Numbered from the stretch's first letter, positions 16,867 to 27,150 are shown. The stretch: DNA of 64,000 nucleotides from Criblamydia sequanensis CRIB-18 (GCF_000750955.1 NZ_CCEJ010000013.1:1-64000), one strand, 5' to 3'. Notes: a model not told the origin generated them from the letters alone. Numbers and translations: made by a program.

Positions 16867-18185
16867 AGGGATCCTCCCATCATCTTTTGCATCTGTTTCA
16901 GACTAGGCATATTTTTAAAAAATTTTCGCGCTTGTTTGAATGATTTTTCTAATCGATTGACATCATCCAATGCGGTTCCGCTTCCTCTTGCTACGCGCTT
17001 TCTACGAGAAAACGATAATTCATCTTTACCCGACCTTTCTTCTAGAGTCATTGAATAGATGATGGCTTCAATTTTGAAAAATTCCTTATCATCAATGTCA
17101 AGACCTTTAAAGCTAGCCATTCCAGGAATCATGCCCAAAAGACTTTTCAGGGATCCCATCTTTTTCACCATTTGGATTTGCTTTAAATAATCCTCGTAGG
17201 TGAAAGTGGCTGTTCGGATTTTGTGCTCCAGGGACTTGGCTTCTTCTTCGCCAATATGCTCTTGAGCTTTCTTTACTAAATTTATGGTATCGCCCATTCC
17301 CAAAATTCGATCAGCCATCGAGGTCGGGTTAAATACCTGGAGATCTTCTATTTTCTCTCCGATTCCTTCAAACTTTAAGGGCTTGCCGGTCACCTCTCTA
17401 ATGGAGATCGCAGCTCCCCCTCTTGTACTGCCGTCAAGCATGGTTAAGATAGAACCTGTCATCTCAACTTGCTTGTCAAATTCAGCAGCAATTGAAACGG
17501 CTTCTTGCCCGAGGGTAGCATTCGCAACAAAAAGAACCTCGTCCGGCTTTAAAGCTTTTTTCAAGCCATTAAGCTCAGCCATTAACTCATCATCAAGATG
17601 AATACGCCCTGCCGTATCAATAATCAACACATCGTGCTGATCTTGTTTTGCCTTGTCATAAGCTCCAAGAGCCACATCTAATGGCTTTTGACTATTTTCA
17701 AGAGCAAAAACATCAACGCCTGCTTTCTCGCCAAGAGTTTTCACTTGTAAAACAGCAGCCGGCCTTTGCAAATCGCAAGCTGCGATTAAAGGCTTCTTGG
17801 CGAGGCCTAATCGCTTAAGATAGTGAGCAAGCTTTGCAGCAGCTGTTGTTTTACCCGAGCCTTGCAAACCGCAAAGCATAACAACAGAAGGCTTATTGTC
17901 TAAATTCAACTTAGCTTCACCGCCGCCCATTAAGGCTTGCAATTCATCATGAACCACCTTAATGAACTGCTGTCCGGGGGTCACAGATTTAAGCACCTGA
18001 TCTCCGACGGCTTTTTCTTTCACCCTCTGAATCAGGGTCTTAACAACGCTATAACTCACATCGGCTTCTAAAAGAGCAAGTCTTACTTCGCGTACCGCTT
18101 CTTGAATATTATCTTCAGTAAGTTTGCGTGTAAGGGACAGTTTTTGGACTAGTCCTTGCATTTTTTCACTTAAAAAGCCAAGCAT
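16857..18185 (-). CDS. ffh: Signal recognition particle protein Ffh (SRP54)
   Basis: Ffh binds signal sequences of nascent membrane proteins and SRP RNA and delivers them to FtsY. The 442-residue protein has the N domain (1-90), the G domain with P-loop GLQGSGKTTAAAKLA, ACDLQRPAAVLQ, DTAGRIHLD and GGAAISIREVTGKP, and the Met-containing M domain from about 320 (MIPGM, SFSRRKRVARGSGT, KMMGG). It is cotranscribed with rpsP downstream. In chlamydiae Ffh follows prmC at this site, as here after a 177-base gap. Confidence 0.96.
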   Translation of the reverse strand: MLGFLSEKMQGLVQKLSLTRKLTEDNIQEAVREVRLALLEADVSYSVVKTLIQRVKEKAVGDQVLKSVTPGQQFIKVVHDELQALMGGGEAKLNLDNKPSVVMLCGLQGSGKTTAAAKLAHYLKRLGLAKKPLIAACDLQRPAAVLQVKTLGEKAGVDVFALENSQKPLDVALGAYDKAKQDQHDVLIIDTAGRIHLDDELMAELNGLKKALKPDEVLFVANATLGQEAVSIAAEFDKQVEMTGSILTMLDGSTRGGAAISIREVTGKPLKFEGIGEKIEDLQVFNPTSMADRILGMGDTINLVKKAQEHIGEEEAKSLEHKIRTATFTYEDYLKQIQMVKKMGSLKSLLGMIPGMASFKGLDIDDKEFFKIEAIIYSMTLEERSGKDELSFSRRKRVARGSGTALDDVNRLEKSFKQARKFFKNMPSLKQMQKMMGGSLWG

Positions 18186-18236
18186 AGTGGACCTAAGAGC
18201 CGTTTGTTAAGTGTTTATCTATCCAACAAGTCGAAT

Positions 18237-18254
18237 GCCGGACAAGGGTCCGGC
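18237..18254. terminator. Short GC-rich hairpin between prmC and ffh
   Basis: GCCGGA and TCCGGC pair with a 6-base loop in the 177-base gap between prmC and ffh. There is no T tract on the minus strand. It may be a weak terminator, attenuator or processing site. A 66-residue frame across this gap does not look like a real gene. Confidence 0.3.
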
Positions 18255-18362
18255 AAGCTATAAATTTTAGGGCTAAGGAGCGCTTCTTTTTTAAGCAAAT
18301 GCGACGTTATCACCCGAAATTTTAATTTTTCAAGTCGTTTGGGAATCAGCATACAGAAAAAT

Positions 18363-19214
18363 TCAAACAAATTCAAGGGAAATGAAACGGTCTTTGTCTT
18401 CATAGTCTTTTTCAATTTGCAAATTCCGCCAAACAGGACGATTTGAAAAAACTTTTGCTACTAAATCCCCTTGCAAACACCCGATTTCAAAAAAAATTTT
18501 TGCTCCGGGATTTAGCTTCGGAGGAAGCTCTTTTTCAAATCGTTCATAGAACTCAATCCCCGAATGCCCGCTAACTAACGCCATTTTTGGCTCAAATAAC
18601 CGAACTTCATCTTCCAAACCTTCATATTCTTCTTCTTTAACGTAAGGGGGATTTGAGACAAAAAAATCCGCTTTTTGAACGAAAGGATTAAGGCCGTCTC
18701 CTTCCAAAAACTCAACCTCTACTTGATTTAAAAGAGCATTTTTTCGAGCGGTCTCAAGCGCATCTTTTGATAAATCAATCCCGATCACCCGAAGAGACGG
18801 GAAGCGTTTTTTTAAAGAGACGGCGATGCAGCCGCTGCCGGTGCAAACATCAATTAAAACTTTATTAGACAAGTCTACTTTGGAAAGCCTGTTTGCTATG
18901 AGATCGACCAGGAGTTCCGTTTCCTGCCTTGGAATCAAAACATTTTTTGAAACTTCAATCAGAGCCCCAAAAAAAGGGACTGAACCTATAATGTAAGCTA
19001 TAGGTTCATTATTTCCGCGGCGTTTTATAAGCCTTCGGTACTCGTCCACTTCTTCTTTAGTTAACGGCCGATCATATTGGAGGTATAAATCCATGCGCTG
19101 CAGGGAAAGGACATGGGCAAGCAAAAGTTCAGCTTCCCTCTTTGAAAAAGAAATCTTCTTATCAAGCAAGTACTGCTGCGCAGCTTTTAAAATCTCAAGC
19201 AAGCTTTTCATCAT
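18363..19214 (-). CDS. prmC: Release-factor glutamine methyltransferase PrmC (HemK)
   Basis: PrmC methylates the glutamine of the GGQ motif of release factors RF1 and RF2. The N-terminal helical domain is followed by a Rossmann methyltransferase domain: LIPRQETELLVD, VLIDVCTGSGCIAVSL (SAM loop), VIGIDLSKDALETARKNA and the catalytic FVSNPPYVKEEE. Length 283 residues, normal. It starts 5 bases after the prfA stop, so enzyme and substrate are made together; this prfA-prmC pairing is widespread. Confidence 0.95.
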   Translation of the reverse strand: MMKSLLEILKAAQQYLLDKKISFSKREAELLLAHVLSLQRMDLYLQYDRPLTKEEVDEYRRLIKRRGNNEPIAYIIGSVPFFGALIEVSKNVLIPRQETELLVDLIANRLSKVDLSNKVLIDVCTGSGCIAVSLKKRFPSLRVIGIDLSKDALETARKNALLNQVEVEFLEGDGLNPFVQKADFFVSNPPYVKEEEYEGLEDEVRLFEPKMALVSGHSGIEFYERFEKELPPKLNPGAKIFFEIGCLQGDLVAKVFSNRPVWRNLQIEKDYEDKDRFISLEFV

Positions 19215-19219
19215 TCGAA

Positions 19220-20293
19220 TTAACTTTCTTCACCTTGCAGCTTTTCCTGATAGAAGTGCGAGACAAGACCTTGGCAGAAATCGTCAAGCGCCCCTTCCAT
19301 AACAAGGTCAAGGTTAAATTTCGTTAAATTAATTCTATGATCCGTAATTCGGTTTTGAGGGAAGTTATAGGTTCGAATCCTTTCCGAGCGATCGCCTGAG
19401 CCTACTTGACTTGCCCTATTTTGAGCCATTTCCTGATGCTTTTTTTCACGTTCCACTTCAACAATTTTTGCTTTAAGCAAGCGAAGCGCTTTCTCTTTGT
19501 TTTTATGCTGGCTTCTTTCTTGCTGGCACTCGACCACAATGCCTGTCGGCAAGTGGGTTAAACGAACGGCGCTATCGGTTGTATTAACATGCTGGCCTCC
19601 TGCTCCTGAAGATCTGAAAGTATCGACCCGCAAATCCCTTTCATCGACATGAACATCTGTTTCTTCATCCGGTTCAATCAGAATGGCAATCGTAATGGCA
19701 GAGGTATGGACTCGCCCTTGCGCTTCCGTCAATGGAATGCGCTGCACCCGATGAGTGCCGCCTTCATATCTAAGAAATCTATACACATTCGGACCCGAGA
19801 GAACCATAGCGTATTCTTTAAATCCTCCGATCTCAGAAGGTGTGCAGGATAAAAGCTCATAACGCCAACCCATCTTATCCGCATACATTTTATACATGCG
19901 AACGCAATCGGCAACAAAAAGAGACGCCTCATCCCCTCCTGTACCCGCACGAAGCTCCATGATGGTGTTTTTACTGTCATTCGGGTCCGGTGGAACAAGT
20001 AAATTGTTAAGCTGCGTATCAAGATCCGGAATGGCAAGAGTGACTCGATTGATTTCTTCTTCCAAAACCGCCCTGAATTCAGGGTCTTTTTCCAAAGAAA
20101 GAAGCTCTTTATTTTCCTCTAATTCTTTTTTTGACTTTTCAAGGGTTTCATAGGCTGTCTTAACATCTAAAAGGTAAGAGTGCTCCTGAGCCAATTCTTT
20201 GTACCGCGTCTTATTCTGAAGAACTCCAGGGTCCCCCAAAGCCACTTCCACTTCATCAAATCGCTTAAGCAACTTGGCAATACGCTTTTCCAT
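19220..20293 (-). CDS. prfA: Peptide chain release factor RF1
   Basis: RF1 ends translation at UAA and UAG. The catalytic GGQ motif is in [17 protein letters not shown]. The stop-codon-reading PxT tripeptide lies in [17 protein letters not shown] and reads Pro-Leu-Thr here. Other family marks are [17 protein letters not shown] and [18 protein letters not shown] with DHRI, the last being RF1 or RF2 common. Length 357 residues. It is the first gene after the rpmE terminator and precedes prmC. Confidence 0.96.
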   Translation of the reverse strand: MEKRIAKLLKRFDEVEVALGDPGVLQNKTRYKELAQEHSYLLDVKTAYETLEKSKKELEENKELLSLEKDPEFRAVLEEEINRVTLAIPDLDTQLNNLLVPPDPNDSKNTIMELRAGTGGDEASLFVADCVRMYKMYADKMGWRYELLSCTPSEIGGFKEYAMVLSGPNVYRFLRYEGGTHRVQRIPLTEAQGRVHTSAITIAILIEPDEETDVHVDERDLRVDTFRSSGAGGQHVNTTDSAVRLTHLPTGIVVECQQERSQHKNKEKALRLLKAKIVEVEREKKHQEMAQNRASQVGSGDRSERIRTYNFPQNRITDHRINLTKFNLDLVMEGALDDFCQGLVSHFYQEKLQGEES

Positions 20294-20371
20294 AAAATCT
20301 CAAAATTTAAGTTTTAGAAGATAAAAAGATAAAAATAATTTTAGTTCAATAGAATTTAGAATTCCAAAGCA

Positions 20372-20414
20372 ATTAAAAAAAATAGGCCCAAAAACTCCAT
20401 TCGGTGTTTTTGGG
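20372..20414 (-). terminator. Rho-independent terminator of rpmE
   Basis: On the minus strand CCCAAAAAC (20406-20414) pairs with GTTTTTGGG (20387-20395), followed by CCTATTTTTTTTAATT. A stem with a following run of eight T bases is a classic intrinsic terminator. It lies 33 bases past the rpmE stop and separates rpmE from prfA. Confidence 0.8.
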
Positions 20415-20446
20415 TCATAGATAACTAGAACGGGCAAAAAAAAGAG

Positions 20447-20797
20447 TTATTTTTTCTTTTTAGGAGCCGGTTTTGCGGGTTTTGTCGGTTTTTTCTTTGA
20501 GCTTTCTTCTTTTTCTTCACCTTCTTCTTCACCTTCTTCTTTTTTCTGAGGAGCAGGCTTGGAAGCGTAGCGCTTCATAAATTTGTCCACTCGGCCTTCA
20601 GCATCCACTAACTGACGGCTTCCTGTAAAGAATGGGTGAGAAGCCGAGGAAATGGAAACGCGGCAAACAGGGTATTCTTTTCCTTCAAACTTTTCTGTTT
20701 CAGTTGATTCAAGGGAGGAGCCGCAAACAAAGCGATGACCGGTAGCGGAGTCGACAAAAAGGACTTCGCGGTATTTAGGATGAGTATTTTTTTTCAT
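20447..20797 (-). CDS. rpmE: Large ribosomal subunit protein bL31 with charged tail
   Basis: The first 77 residues match chlamydial bL31: [55 protein letters not shown] and KRY. Two cysteines remain (CGSS and VCRV) but not the full four-Cys zinc set. The last 35 residues are a Lys/Glu/Pro low-complexity tail ([27 protein letters not shown]), longer than in most bacteria but typical of chlamydial L31. It has its own terminator at 20372-20414. Confidence 0.95.
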   Translation of the reverse strand: MKKNTHPKYREVLFVDSATGHRFVCGSSLESTETEKFEGKEYPVCRVSISSASHPFFTGSRQLVDAEGRVDKFMKRYASKPAPQKKEEGEEEGEEKEESSKKKPTKPAKPAPKKKK

Positions 20798-20976
20798 TTA
20801 AACCCTCTTAGGACTTATGATATAAACAATAACTTTAACTGAATTTCTACAATAGTAGACAAATTTTTCTTAAATCACAAGGTCTTTTACGCAAAATACT
20901 GTTGATTTTGCTCCATAGGCATCCTTTGCTCTTACGCTTTCAACTTCACAAAAGAAGCCTCGGAAGACTCTTCTAT

Positions 20977-21006
20977 TTGAGTAAAAAGATTCCTCTCACA
21001 TACAAT
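20977..21006 (+). promoter_or_regulatory. Candidate sigma-70-type promoter of glyQS
   Basis: TTGAGT at 20977-20982 and TACAAT at 21001-21006 are separated by 18 bases and resemble -35 and -10 boxes of the main chlamydial sigma factor. A start near 21013 would give a leader of about 47 bases. The rest of the 262-base divergent gap to rpmE (20798-21059) shows no gene. Confidence 0.45.
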
Positions 21007-21059
21007 GTTTTCTTTAGTCTTTCGTTCAAACCGAAACCAAGTTAAAGAGACCCCATACC

Positions 21060-24000
21060 ATGATCACTTTTCAAGAACTTATCCAGCGCCTTAATAATTT
21101 TTGGATTAAAAAAGGTGTCGCCATCCAGCAAGGCTATGACCTTGAAGTGGGTGCCGGAACTTTTAACCCGGCCACTTTTTTACGCTGTCTTGGGCCGGAA
21201 CCTTATTCAGCAGCTTATGTTGAACCTTCAAGAAGACCAACAGACGGCCGCTACGGCACAAATCCAAACCGTGTGCAGCACTATTTTCAATATCAGGTCA
21301 TGATGAAGCCCTCTCCGCAAAATTTGCAAGAGCTCTACTTGCAATCTCTTGAAGCTATCGGGTTTGATCTAAAAGAACATGACATACGTTTTGTTCATGA
21401 TGACTGGGAATCCCCCACCCTTGGCGCTTCAGGTCTTGGCTGGGAAGTTTGGATGGACGGGATGGAGGTAACTCAATTCACCTATTTTCAAAACTGCGGC
21501 GGCTTATCTTTAAAGCCTGTAACAGGTGAGATCACTTATGGTCTTGAAAGACTTGCCCTCTATATTCAAAAAGTCGACAGCATCTTCGATATCAAGTGGA
21601 ATGACACTTTAACCTACGGCGATATCTATTTTCGCAATGAAGTCGAATGGACAACTTATAACTTTGAAGCCTCCTCGAATGAGATGTGGTTTAAACATTT
21701 TGAAGATTATGAAAAAGAGAGTAAGAATTGTTTAAAACACGGCCTTGTTATCCCAGCTTATGATTTCGTTATGAAAGCCTCGCATGCCTTTAATATGTTG
21801 GATGCAAGAGGAGTGATTTCAGTCACCGAACGGACAGGCTATATAGCAAGAGTTCGCTCTCTTGCTTGCGAAGTTGCGAAAGCTTATGTAAAAAGCCGGG
21901 AAGAGCAAGGGTTCCCCCTTATTAAAAATGGAGTCGAACCCCCTATAGAGAGAACCACTTTTCAAGACTTGGATGATGAATTAATTGAGGCTAAGCCCAC
22001 TAAAAAAGAAGATTTTCTTCTTGAAATAGGCTCTGAAGAGCTGCCTGCTTCTTTTGTAACAACAGGCTGCATCAATTTAGAGCGATTAATAAGAAATCTC
22101 TTAACAAAAGAATCGATTCCTTTTGATGAAATCGAGATGTATGGAACTCCAAGAAGAATTACAGCTGTTGTGAAAGGCCTTGCTATGGCAAAGCCTTCTC
22201 AGGAAGAGGAAAGGCGCGGGCCGGCAGTTGAGGTAGCTTTTAACGAAAAGGGTCAGTTAACTCCCGCAGGGCTTGGTTTTTTCCGCTCAATCAAAAAGGA
22301 ACCTGCCCATCTTTCTGACATTAAAGAGGGCAAGGAGAAAGATCTTTCAATTAGAGAACAAAGCGGCAAGGATTATCTTTTTGCCAACCTTAAAACCGAG
22401 GGAAGATCTACCGCTCTCATCCTTTTTGAGCATCTGCCCGACCTTATTTTAAATGTTGACTTCCCGAAGAAAATGCGCTGGTCGGATCTAGACATTGCCT
22501 ACGCAAGGCCTCTTCGCTGGATAGTCGCTCTATTCGGCAAGCACGTGATCCCCTTTCAAATCGGCAATATTACAGCTTCAAGAAACTCTTTTGGACATAG
22601 CCAGCTTTGCCCTTGGGACTTTGCCCTTCTAAAAGCCCAAGATTATTTCCATCTGCTCAAGAATCATAAAGTAATTCCGGACATAACTGAAAGAAAGAGT
22701 GTGATCGAGAAAAAATTAGACGAGTTAGAGAAGTCTCATACCTGTCAAATCCTAGCCCGTGAAAAAGTCTTGGAGGAAGTGGCAAATCTGACAGAATGGC
22801 CTGAGCTTATTGTTGGAAGCTTTGATGCTAACTTTCTCAAAGTTCCGAAAGAAGTTCTTATTTCAGAAATGGTGGAGCATCAAAAGTACTTTCCGATGGA
22901 AAAACCTGATGGCACTTTAAAAAATCAATTCGTCATTACGGCGAACACAAAACCTTCCCCAAAAATTAAGGAAGGGAATGAAAGGGCCTTATCTCCAAGA
23001 TTGGCGGACGGCCTTGCCCTTTATGACCTTGATGTCAAAGTTTCTTTAGACTCTTTTATTGAAAAGCTTAAGAGCATTACTTTCCAAAAAGACCTAGGGA
23101 CAGTTTACGACAAAACCGAAAGGCTCATTAAGCATGGGAAACTTTTACAAAAATTACTTAAAATCAGCACTCCTGAAAAAATAGAGAGAGCCGCTACCCT
23201 TTCTAAATGCGATATCCCATCAAAAATGATTTATGAATTTCCTGAGCTGCAAGGGTACATGGGACGCTATTATGCTCTCGCCCATAAAGAAGATCCGGAA
23301 GTTGCTGACAGCATTGAAGAGCACTGGCGTCCAAGAGGCGAAGGCGGGGAGCTTCCCAAGACTGAAACAGGTATTCTTTTAAGCCTTGCTGAAAAGTTTG
23401 ACAATTTGGTTGGTTTCTCTCTGATAGGCATAAAAGCCACCTCATCAAGCGACCCGTATGCCCTTAGAAGACAAGCCTTCGGCATCATCAAAATCATTAT
23501 CGACAATCAATTTAATCTACCTCTGAAAACTGTTTTAGAAGGGATCATGAAACATTTTCCTCAATCGATTTACAAAGGAAAGGAAGAAAGTTTAAAAGAG
23601 CTTGAAGAGTTTTTTGTGGCTCGTGTTAAGACTGTTTTTCTCGATTATGATGTAAGTAAAGATGAAGTGGAAGCTTCCCTATCGGGCGGTATCGATGACA
23701 TTTTTGACACATTTTGCAAGGTAAAGGCTCTCCACTCCTTTAGGGCGCAAGAAGATAAGTTTACCAAGCTCTATGAAGTTTATAGAAGAGCTAAAGGACA
23801 GATTGGAAAAGAAAACTTCCAAAATTTCTCTGAGTCCCTGCTTGTAGAACATGCGGAGAAAGAGCTCCACCACCACTTGGCGCTCTCTGAAAAACCTTTC
23901 ACGGAGGCTCTTGAAAGGCATGCTTATGACCAAGCTTATCTTCTAATTTCAGATATTCAGCCGCACCTTGCCAAACTATTTGATGAAGTTAAGATTCTTT

Positions 24001-24101
24001 CGGATGACTCAAAAATTAGAGCAAATCGAATTGCCCTTCTAAAAAGAGTCTTTGATCGATTCTTCCTTCTTCTAGACTTCGGTAAAATTCGGGTCGAATA
24101 A
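21060..24101 (+). CDS. glyQS: Glycyl-tRNA synthetase, fused alpha and beta subunits
   Basis: This single 1013-residue chain charges tRNA-Gly. Residues 1-290 are the alpha (GlyQ) part with [39 protein letters not shown] and [12 protein letters not shown]. Residues from about 318 are the beta (GlyS) part with [35 protein letters not shown] and a C-terminal anticodon-binding region. In most bacteria the two are separate subunits; the fusion is the known chlamydial form. A candidate promoter lies at 20977-21006 and a hairpin follows at 24111-24141. A decayed copy of the last 280 bases is found at 25109-25375. Confidence 0.96.
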   Translation: MITFQELIQRLNNFWIKKGVAIQQGYDLEVGAGTFNPATFLRCLGPEPYSAAYVEPSRRPTDGRYGTNPNRVQHYFQYQVMMKPSPQNLQELYLQSLEAIGFDLKEHDIRFVHDDWESPTLGASGLGWEVWMDGMEVTQFTYFQNCGGLSLKPVTGEITYGLERLALYIQKVDSIFDIKWNDTLTYGDIYFRNEVEWTTYNFEASSNEMWFKHFEDYEKESKNCLKHGLVIPAYDFVMKASHAFNMLDARGVISVTERTGYIARVRSLACEVAKAYVKSREEQGFPLIKNGVEPPIERTTFQDLDDELIEAKPTKKEDFLLEIGSEELPASFVTTGCINLERLIRNLLTKESIPFDEIEMYGTPRRITAVVKGLAMAKPSQEEERRGPAVEVAFNEKGQLTPAGLGFFRSIKKEPAHLSDIKEGKEKDLSIREQSGKDYLFANLKTEGRSTALILFEHLPDLILNVDFPKKMRWSDLDIAYARPLRWIVALFGKHVIPFQIGNITASRNSFGHSQLCPWDFALLKAQDYFHLLKNHKVIPDITERKSVIEKKLDELEKSHTCQILAREKVLEEVANLTEWPELIVGSFDANFLKVPKEVLISEMVEHQKYFPMEKPDGTLKNQFVITANTKPSPKIKEGNERALSPRLADGLALYDLDVKVSLDSFIEKLKSITFQKDLGTVYDKTERLIKHGKLLQKLLKISTPEKIERAATLSKCDIPSKMIYEFPELQGYMGRYYALAHKEDPEVADSIEEHWRPRGEGGELPKTETGILLSLAEKFDNLVGFSLIGIKATSSSDPYALRRQAFGIIKIIIDNQFNLPLKTVLEGIMKHFPQSIYKGKEESLKELEEFFVARVKTVFLDYDVSKDEVEASLSGGIDDIFDTFCKVKALHSFRAQEDKFTKLYEVYRRAKGQIGKENFQNFSESLLVEHAEKELHHHLALSEKPFTEALERHAYDQAYLLISDIQPHLAKLFDEVKILSDDSKIRANRIALLKRVFDRFFLLLDFGKIRVE

Positions 24102-24110
24102 ATTAACTAA

Positions 24111-24141
24111 GAGCATGAATTTATTTTATTAATTCATGCTC
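24111..24141 (+). terminator. Hairpin after glyQS (later duplicated)
   Basis: GAGCATGAATT at 24111-24121 and its inverse at 24131-24141 form an 11-bp stem with a 9-base loop, 10 bases past the stop. No strong T run follows. Partly preserved copies with the same flanking AATTAA-type sequence occur after the next F-box genes near 25350-25375, 25505-25520 and 26385-26415. Confidence 0.6.
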
Positions 24142-24250
24142 CTATCTGCCATTTATAAAATCTTAACATTACAATGTTTAAATTTAACTTTTGAGTAGTC
24201 TGTAGAATTATTTTAAGTTAATCGCTTTAAAAAGGGAAAAAAGGATTTCT

Positions 24251-25108
24251 ATGAATAATCCGGTTAATCTCTCTACTCCTGCGCTTCAGAATATGCCAGC
24301 TGAGCTACAAGTTCACATTTTTAAAAAGCTAAGCGAGGTTGATTTATCTATTATGGGGCTTACTTGTAACCAATTTAATAGTTTTTTAGAGAATTTTATT
24401 TGGGAAAACAAGTTACCTAAAGCCTCTCAAACCCAAACTCAAAATTTATCGAAGAAGACACAAGTTTTGAATTACTATCAAAGTTACTGTCAATATTTTG
24501 CTTCAAAATATCCAGCTCTAAAAGAACAAGCGTTACCTACTGTTTTCGAACAAAAAAACCGAACTGATGAGTTTCTTAAGAACATTTTTAACAGCCAAAT
24601 TAAAAAAAATCACCAACGAGCGATTAAACTAGTTAGTAACTTGATAGATGAGAAGCCGGAGCTTATAAATTTGGTTGCGAATGTCCTATCTGATGTTCAT
24701 TCCCCCGAAATTGATACTTTAAAATCTTATATAATTCTTAAGTCTGTAAGAAATTGCCCACATCAATCTTTGAATCTTATTAAGAAAATGAATCTTATTA
24801 TTAAAGAATTTACACCGGATTGTAAAATGAATTTATTGACAGAAGCAGTCCGGTATGCTCCTTCTTTACTAGAGTTTTTTATTCAGCAAGAAGCTAAGCC
24901 TGACTGGACGGCGCTCACTACTGCTGCCAAATATAACCCCTCTTTAATTCCAAGCTTACTTAAAGCCGGAGCTGTTCCCAATATATGGGTATTAATAGCT
25001 ATAGCTCAGCATTCGGAAGAATATATAGAAATCATTTCAAACCTCTTATTAGCTCAAGGCGTCGATTCAAACCTTATCGAAGAGACCCTTACATCAGCCA
25101 CCGCTTAA
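24251..25108 (+). CDS. F-box protein (copy 1 of the cluster)
   Basis: 285 residues. An F-box is visible at about 12-53 (LQNMPAELQVHIFKKLSEVD, LSIMGLTCNQFNSFLE), the motif that binds Skp1 of eukaryotic SCF ubiquitin ligases. It is followed by a module shared with the next two genes: YYQSYCQYFASKYPALK and FEQKNRTDEFLK (about 75-110). Residues 195-270 contain ankyrin-like helix pairs (APSLLEFFIQQEAKPD, NPSLIPSLLKAGAVPN). F-box proteins of intracellular bacteria are secreted effectors that redirect host ubiquitination; that role is inferred here. A ribosome site AAAAGGA precedes the ATG. The stop is followed at once by a glyQS-tail fossil, which suggests that a duplication junction set its C-terminus. 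Confidence 0.8.
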   Translation: MNNPVNLSTPALQNMPAELQVHIFKKLSEVDLSIMGLTCNQFNSFLENFIWENKLPKASQTQTQNLSKKTQVLNYYQSYCQYFASKYPALKEQALPTVFEQKNRTDEFLKNIFNSQIKKNHQRAIKLVSNLIDEKPELINLVANVLSDVHSPEIDTLKSYIILKSVRNCPHQSLNLIKKMNLIIKEFTPDCKMNLLTEAVRYAPSLLEFFIQQEAKPDWTALTTAAKYNPSLIPSLLKAGAVPNIWVLIAIAQHSEEYIEIISNLLLAQGVDSNLIEETLTSATA

Positions 25109-25375
25109 ATTCCAAAATTTCTCTGAGTCCCAGCTTTTAGAGCATGCTCGAAAAAGAGCTCCACCATCATTTGGAATAAATCTTAAAAGCCGTTTACGTA
25201 CCTTCTTGAAAGCATGCTTATGAACAAACCTATCTTCTGATTTCAGATATAAGAGCCGCATCTTACCCAACTATTTGACGTTAAGATTCTTTCGGATGAC
25301 TCAAAAATTAGAGCGAATCGCCGCTTTATAAGTCTTCCTGGAAGCTGGATTATTAATAAATTCATGCTTCATTTT
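25109..25375 (+). pseudogene. Decayed duplicate of the 3' end of glyQS
   Basis: The sequence from TTCCAAAATTTCTCTGAGTC onward aligns to glyQS bases 23817 to about 24140, with indels and stops. Conserved blocks are AAAGAGCTCCACCA, AAGCATGCTTATGA, ATCTTCTGATTTCAGATAT and TAAGATTCTTTCGGATGACT with CAAAAATTAGAGC after it. The match continues into the intergenic TAATAAATTCATGCT. It begins within two bases of the stop of the first F-box gene. The whole 498-base gap 25109-25606 holds this fossil and then AT-rich DNA with another GAGCATGAA remnant near 25507. Confidence 0.85.
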
Positions 25376-25606
25376 CTATGATCACAAACATAATATTAAA
25401 TACCATTAATAGTAAAACTTTTCTTTTAGTAATAAAAGATCGTTTTAATTAGTATAATCACCTGAAGTTTTACTTATTTTAATATTTGGTAACATTAAAG
25501 CAGAATAATTAATTAGAGCATGAAAACAAATTTACGATTCACTTTTCAAAAATGAGAGTAATTACTAGAATTACGTTAATTTTTTAATTAAAAATAGGAT
25601 TTTAAA

Positions 25607-26328
25607 ATGAATAGCATACATGAAGCTTCACCTCTTCAAAGCTTACCGCTAGAATTACAAGTGGCCATTTGTTCGTACCTTAAGGACATAGACCTTGCAA
25701 TCATGGAGTTAACTTGCAAACACTTTAAAGAGCTTTTAAAAGACGACCTATTTTGGAAAGAGAACACCCCGCTCAGCGCTCAATTGTACCCGACTCTCTC
25801 TGCTAAGGATAGCTTATTGAAAAACTATCGCGACTATTGCAATTATTTTTCTGAAATATTTCCTGAGCTAAAAGAAGGGCCCTCTCTTAATGCATTCCAG
25901 AAGAAAAAGCAAACCGATGAGGTTCTAAAAAAGTCTTTTAAAGATAGATCTCACACAGAGACAGCTACTCTATTCCTAAATATTTTTTACCATAAAAAAG
26001 AACTCATAAACTTTGTTGTGGATGTTTTCTCGGATTTTAATCCTCATTAGGTAATCAGGAATTAACAATAGACATCTTGCATGCTTCGATTACTAGCGCT
26101 CCAAATACGTTTATTTCTGTAGTAAAAAAATTGAATATTAATTTTAGGGAATTCGATTTGAAAATGCAACTCTGGTTTTTAAAACAGGCAATTGGAAATA
26201 GTAAGGCTAATCCGGAATTAGTCCCATTTCTTCTCGAAGAAGGCATAAAACCTGATGATAACTGTTTGTTAGCCGCCAGATGGAGTCCTGAGTTAATTCC
26301 AATCCTCACTGAGGCGATGAATTGTTAA
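25607..26328 (+). pseudogene. F-box gene (copy 2), broken by a frameshift
   Basis: The first frame (25607-26050, 147 residues) holds the F-box (LQSLPLELQVAICSYLKDID, LAIMELTCKHFKELLKDDLF) and the shared module (NYRDYCNYFSEIFPELK, KKQTDEVLKKSF), then stops at TAG after SDFNPH. A second frame continues the homology to copy 1 from about 26048 (LGNQELTIDILHAS) to the TAA at 26326-26328, with ankyrin-like NPELVPFLLEEGIKPD and SPELIPILTEA. One missing base near 26047 explains the break. If repaired, the protein would have about 241 residues. The first half could still be made as a short F-box protein. Confidence 0.75.
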
Positions 26329-26511
26329 CTAAATTAAATGCCAAAAGCCTAATTTATCGGTAAAATTAGAGGTGAATAGTTAATTTGAAAGCATGAGTTT
26401 AATAATAAATTCATACTTGATTTAAAATAAACTTTATGTTAAAATTTTAATTTAATTTTACTAATTTTTTATTTATGTAAAATAAAAATTAATCAATTTA
26501 AAAGGTTTATT

Positions 26512-27150
26512 ATGAATAATTTATCTCATATTTCGCACCTGCAATCCCTGCCGATAGAAGTGCAAACAGGAATTTGTTCCAAGCTCAAAAAAAGAGACCT
26601 CGCCATTCTTGGAGCAACTTCCAAACATTTTAACGGGCTTTTGGAGGACGATTTATTTTGGAAAAGCGATAAAGTTATGCCTTCTTTCCAACCCGGATCC
26701 TCTAAAAAAGACCGACTTCTTCAAACTTACCGCGCCTATTGTCAATTTTTTAGTTCCCATTACCCTGAGCTTAAAAAAGAGGCTTCATCTAATATTTTCG
26801 AACAAAAGAAGCGAACAGATGAATTCCTTTCTAATCTTATTCAAGAGGTTGATTTCCGAGAATTCATGGGTAATATCATTTTAGAAAAGCCGGAAATTAT
26901 GAATGTTGTTGACGACCTTGTTTTAAATTTACCCCCCTCTGCTTTAGCAAATATCCTCTCAAACTCAATTAAGAACTCCCCTCAAACAAGAACCCCCCGA
27001 ACCCCCCTGAATATTATAGCGGAATTAAAAATAGATTTTAAAAATTGGCCAGGACCTCTTCACGATAAAATTATGCAGGCAGCTGAACAATATAACCCAA
27101 ATTTAATATTTGATCTCTATGACAGAGGGTTAGAGCCGGGTCGTCTGTAA
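26512..27150 (+). CDS. F-box protein (copy 3 of the cluster)
   Basis: 212 residues, closest to copy 2. The F-box lies at about 10-52 (LQSLPIEVQTGICSKLKKRD, LAILGATSKHFNGLLEDDLF), followed by the shared module TYRAYCQFFSSHYPELKK and FEQKKRTDEFLSNLI. The C-terminal part is shorter than in copy 1, with one helix pair (YNPNLIFDLYDRGLEPG) at the end. A host SCF-targeting role is inferred. It ends before a perfect hairpin at 27178-27215. The gap before it (26329-26511) has a decayed copy of the glyQS-type hairpin. Confidence 0.78.
   Translation: MNNLSHISHLQSLPIEVQTGICSKLKKRDLAILGATSKHFNGLLEDDLFWKSDKVMPSFQPGSSKKDRLLQTYRAYCQFFSSHYPELKKEASSNIFEQKKRTDEFLSNLIQEVDFREFMGNIILEKPEIMNVVDDLVLNLPPSALANILSNSIKNSPQTRTPRTPLNIIAELKIDFKNWPGPLHDKIMQAAEQYNPNLIFDLYDRGLEPGRL

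Noticed and set aside
18215-18415. 66-residue frame between prmC and ffh
   Set aside because: It overlaps the prmC end in another frame, has no family match or good ribosome site, and covers an ordinary intergenic hairpin.
19365-19385. tRNA-like T-loop words (GGTTCGAATCC)
   Set aside because: They lie inside prfA and encode the conserved RIRTYNF region; no cloverleaf can be drawn around them.
21060-24101. Possible assembly fusion of glyQ and glyS
   Set aside because: The fused form is the known chlamydial glycyl-tRNA synthetase.
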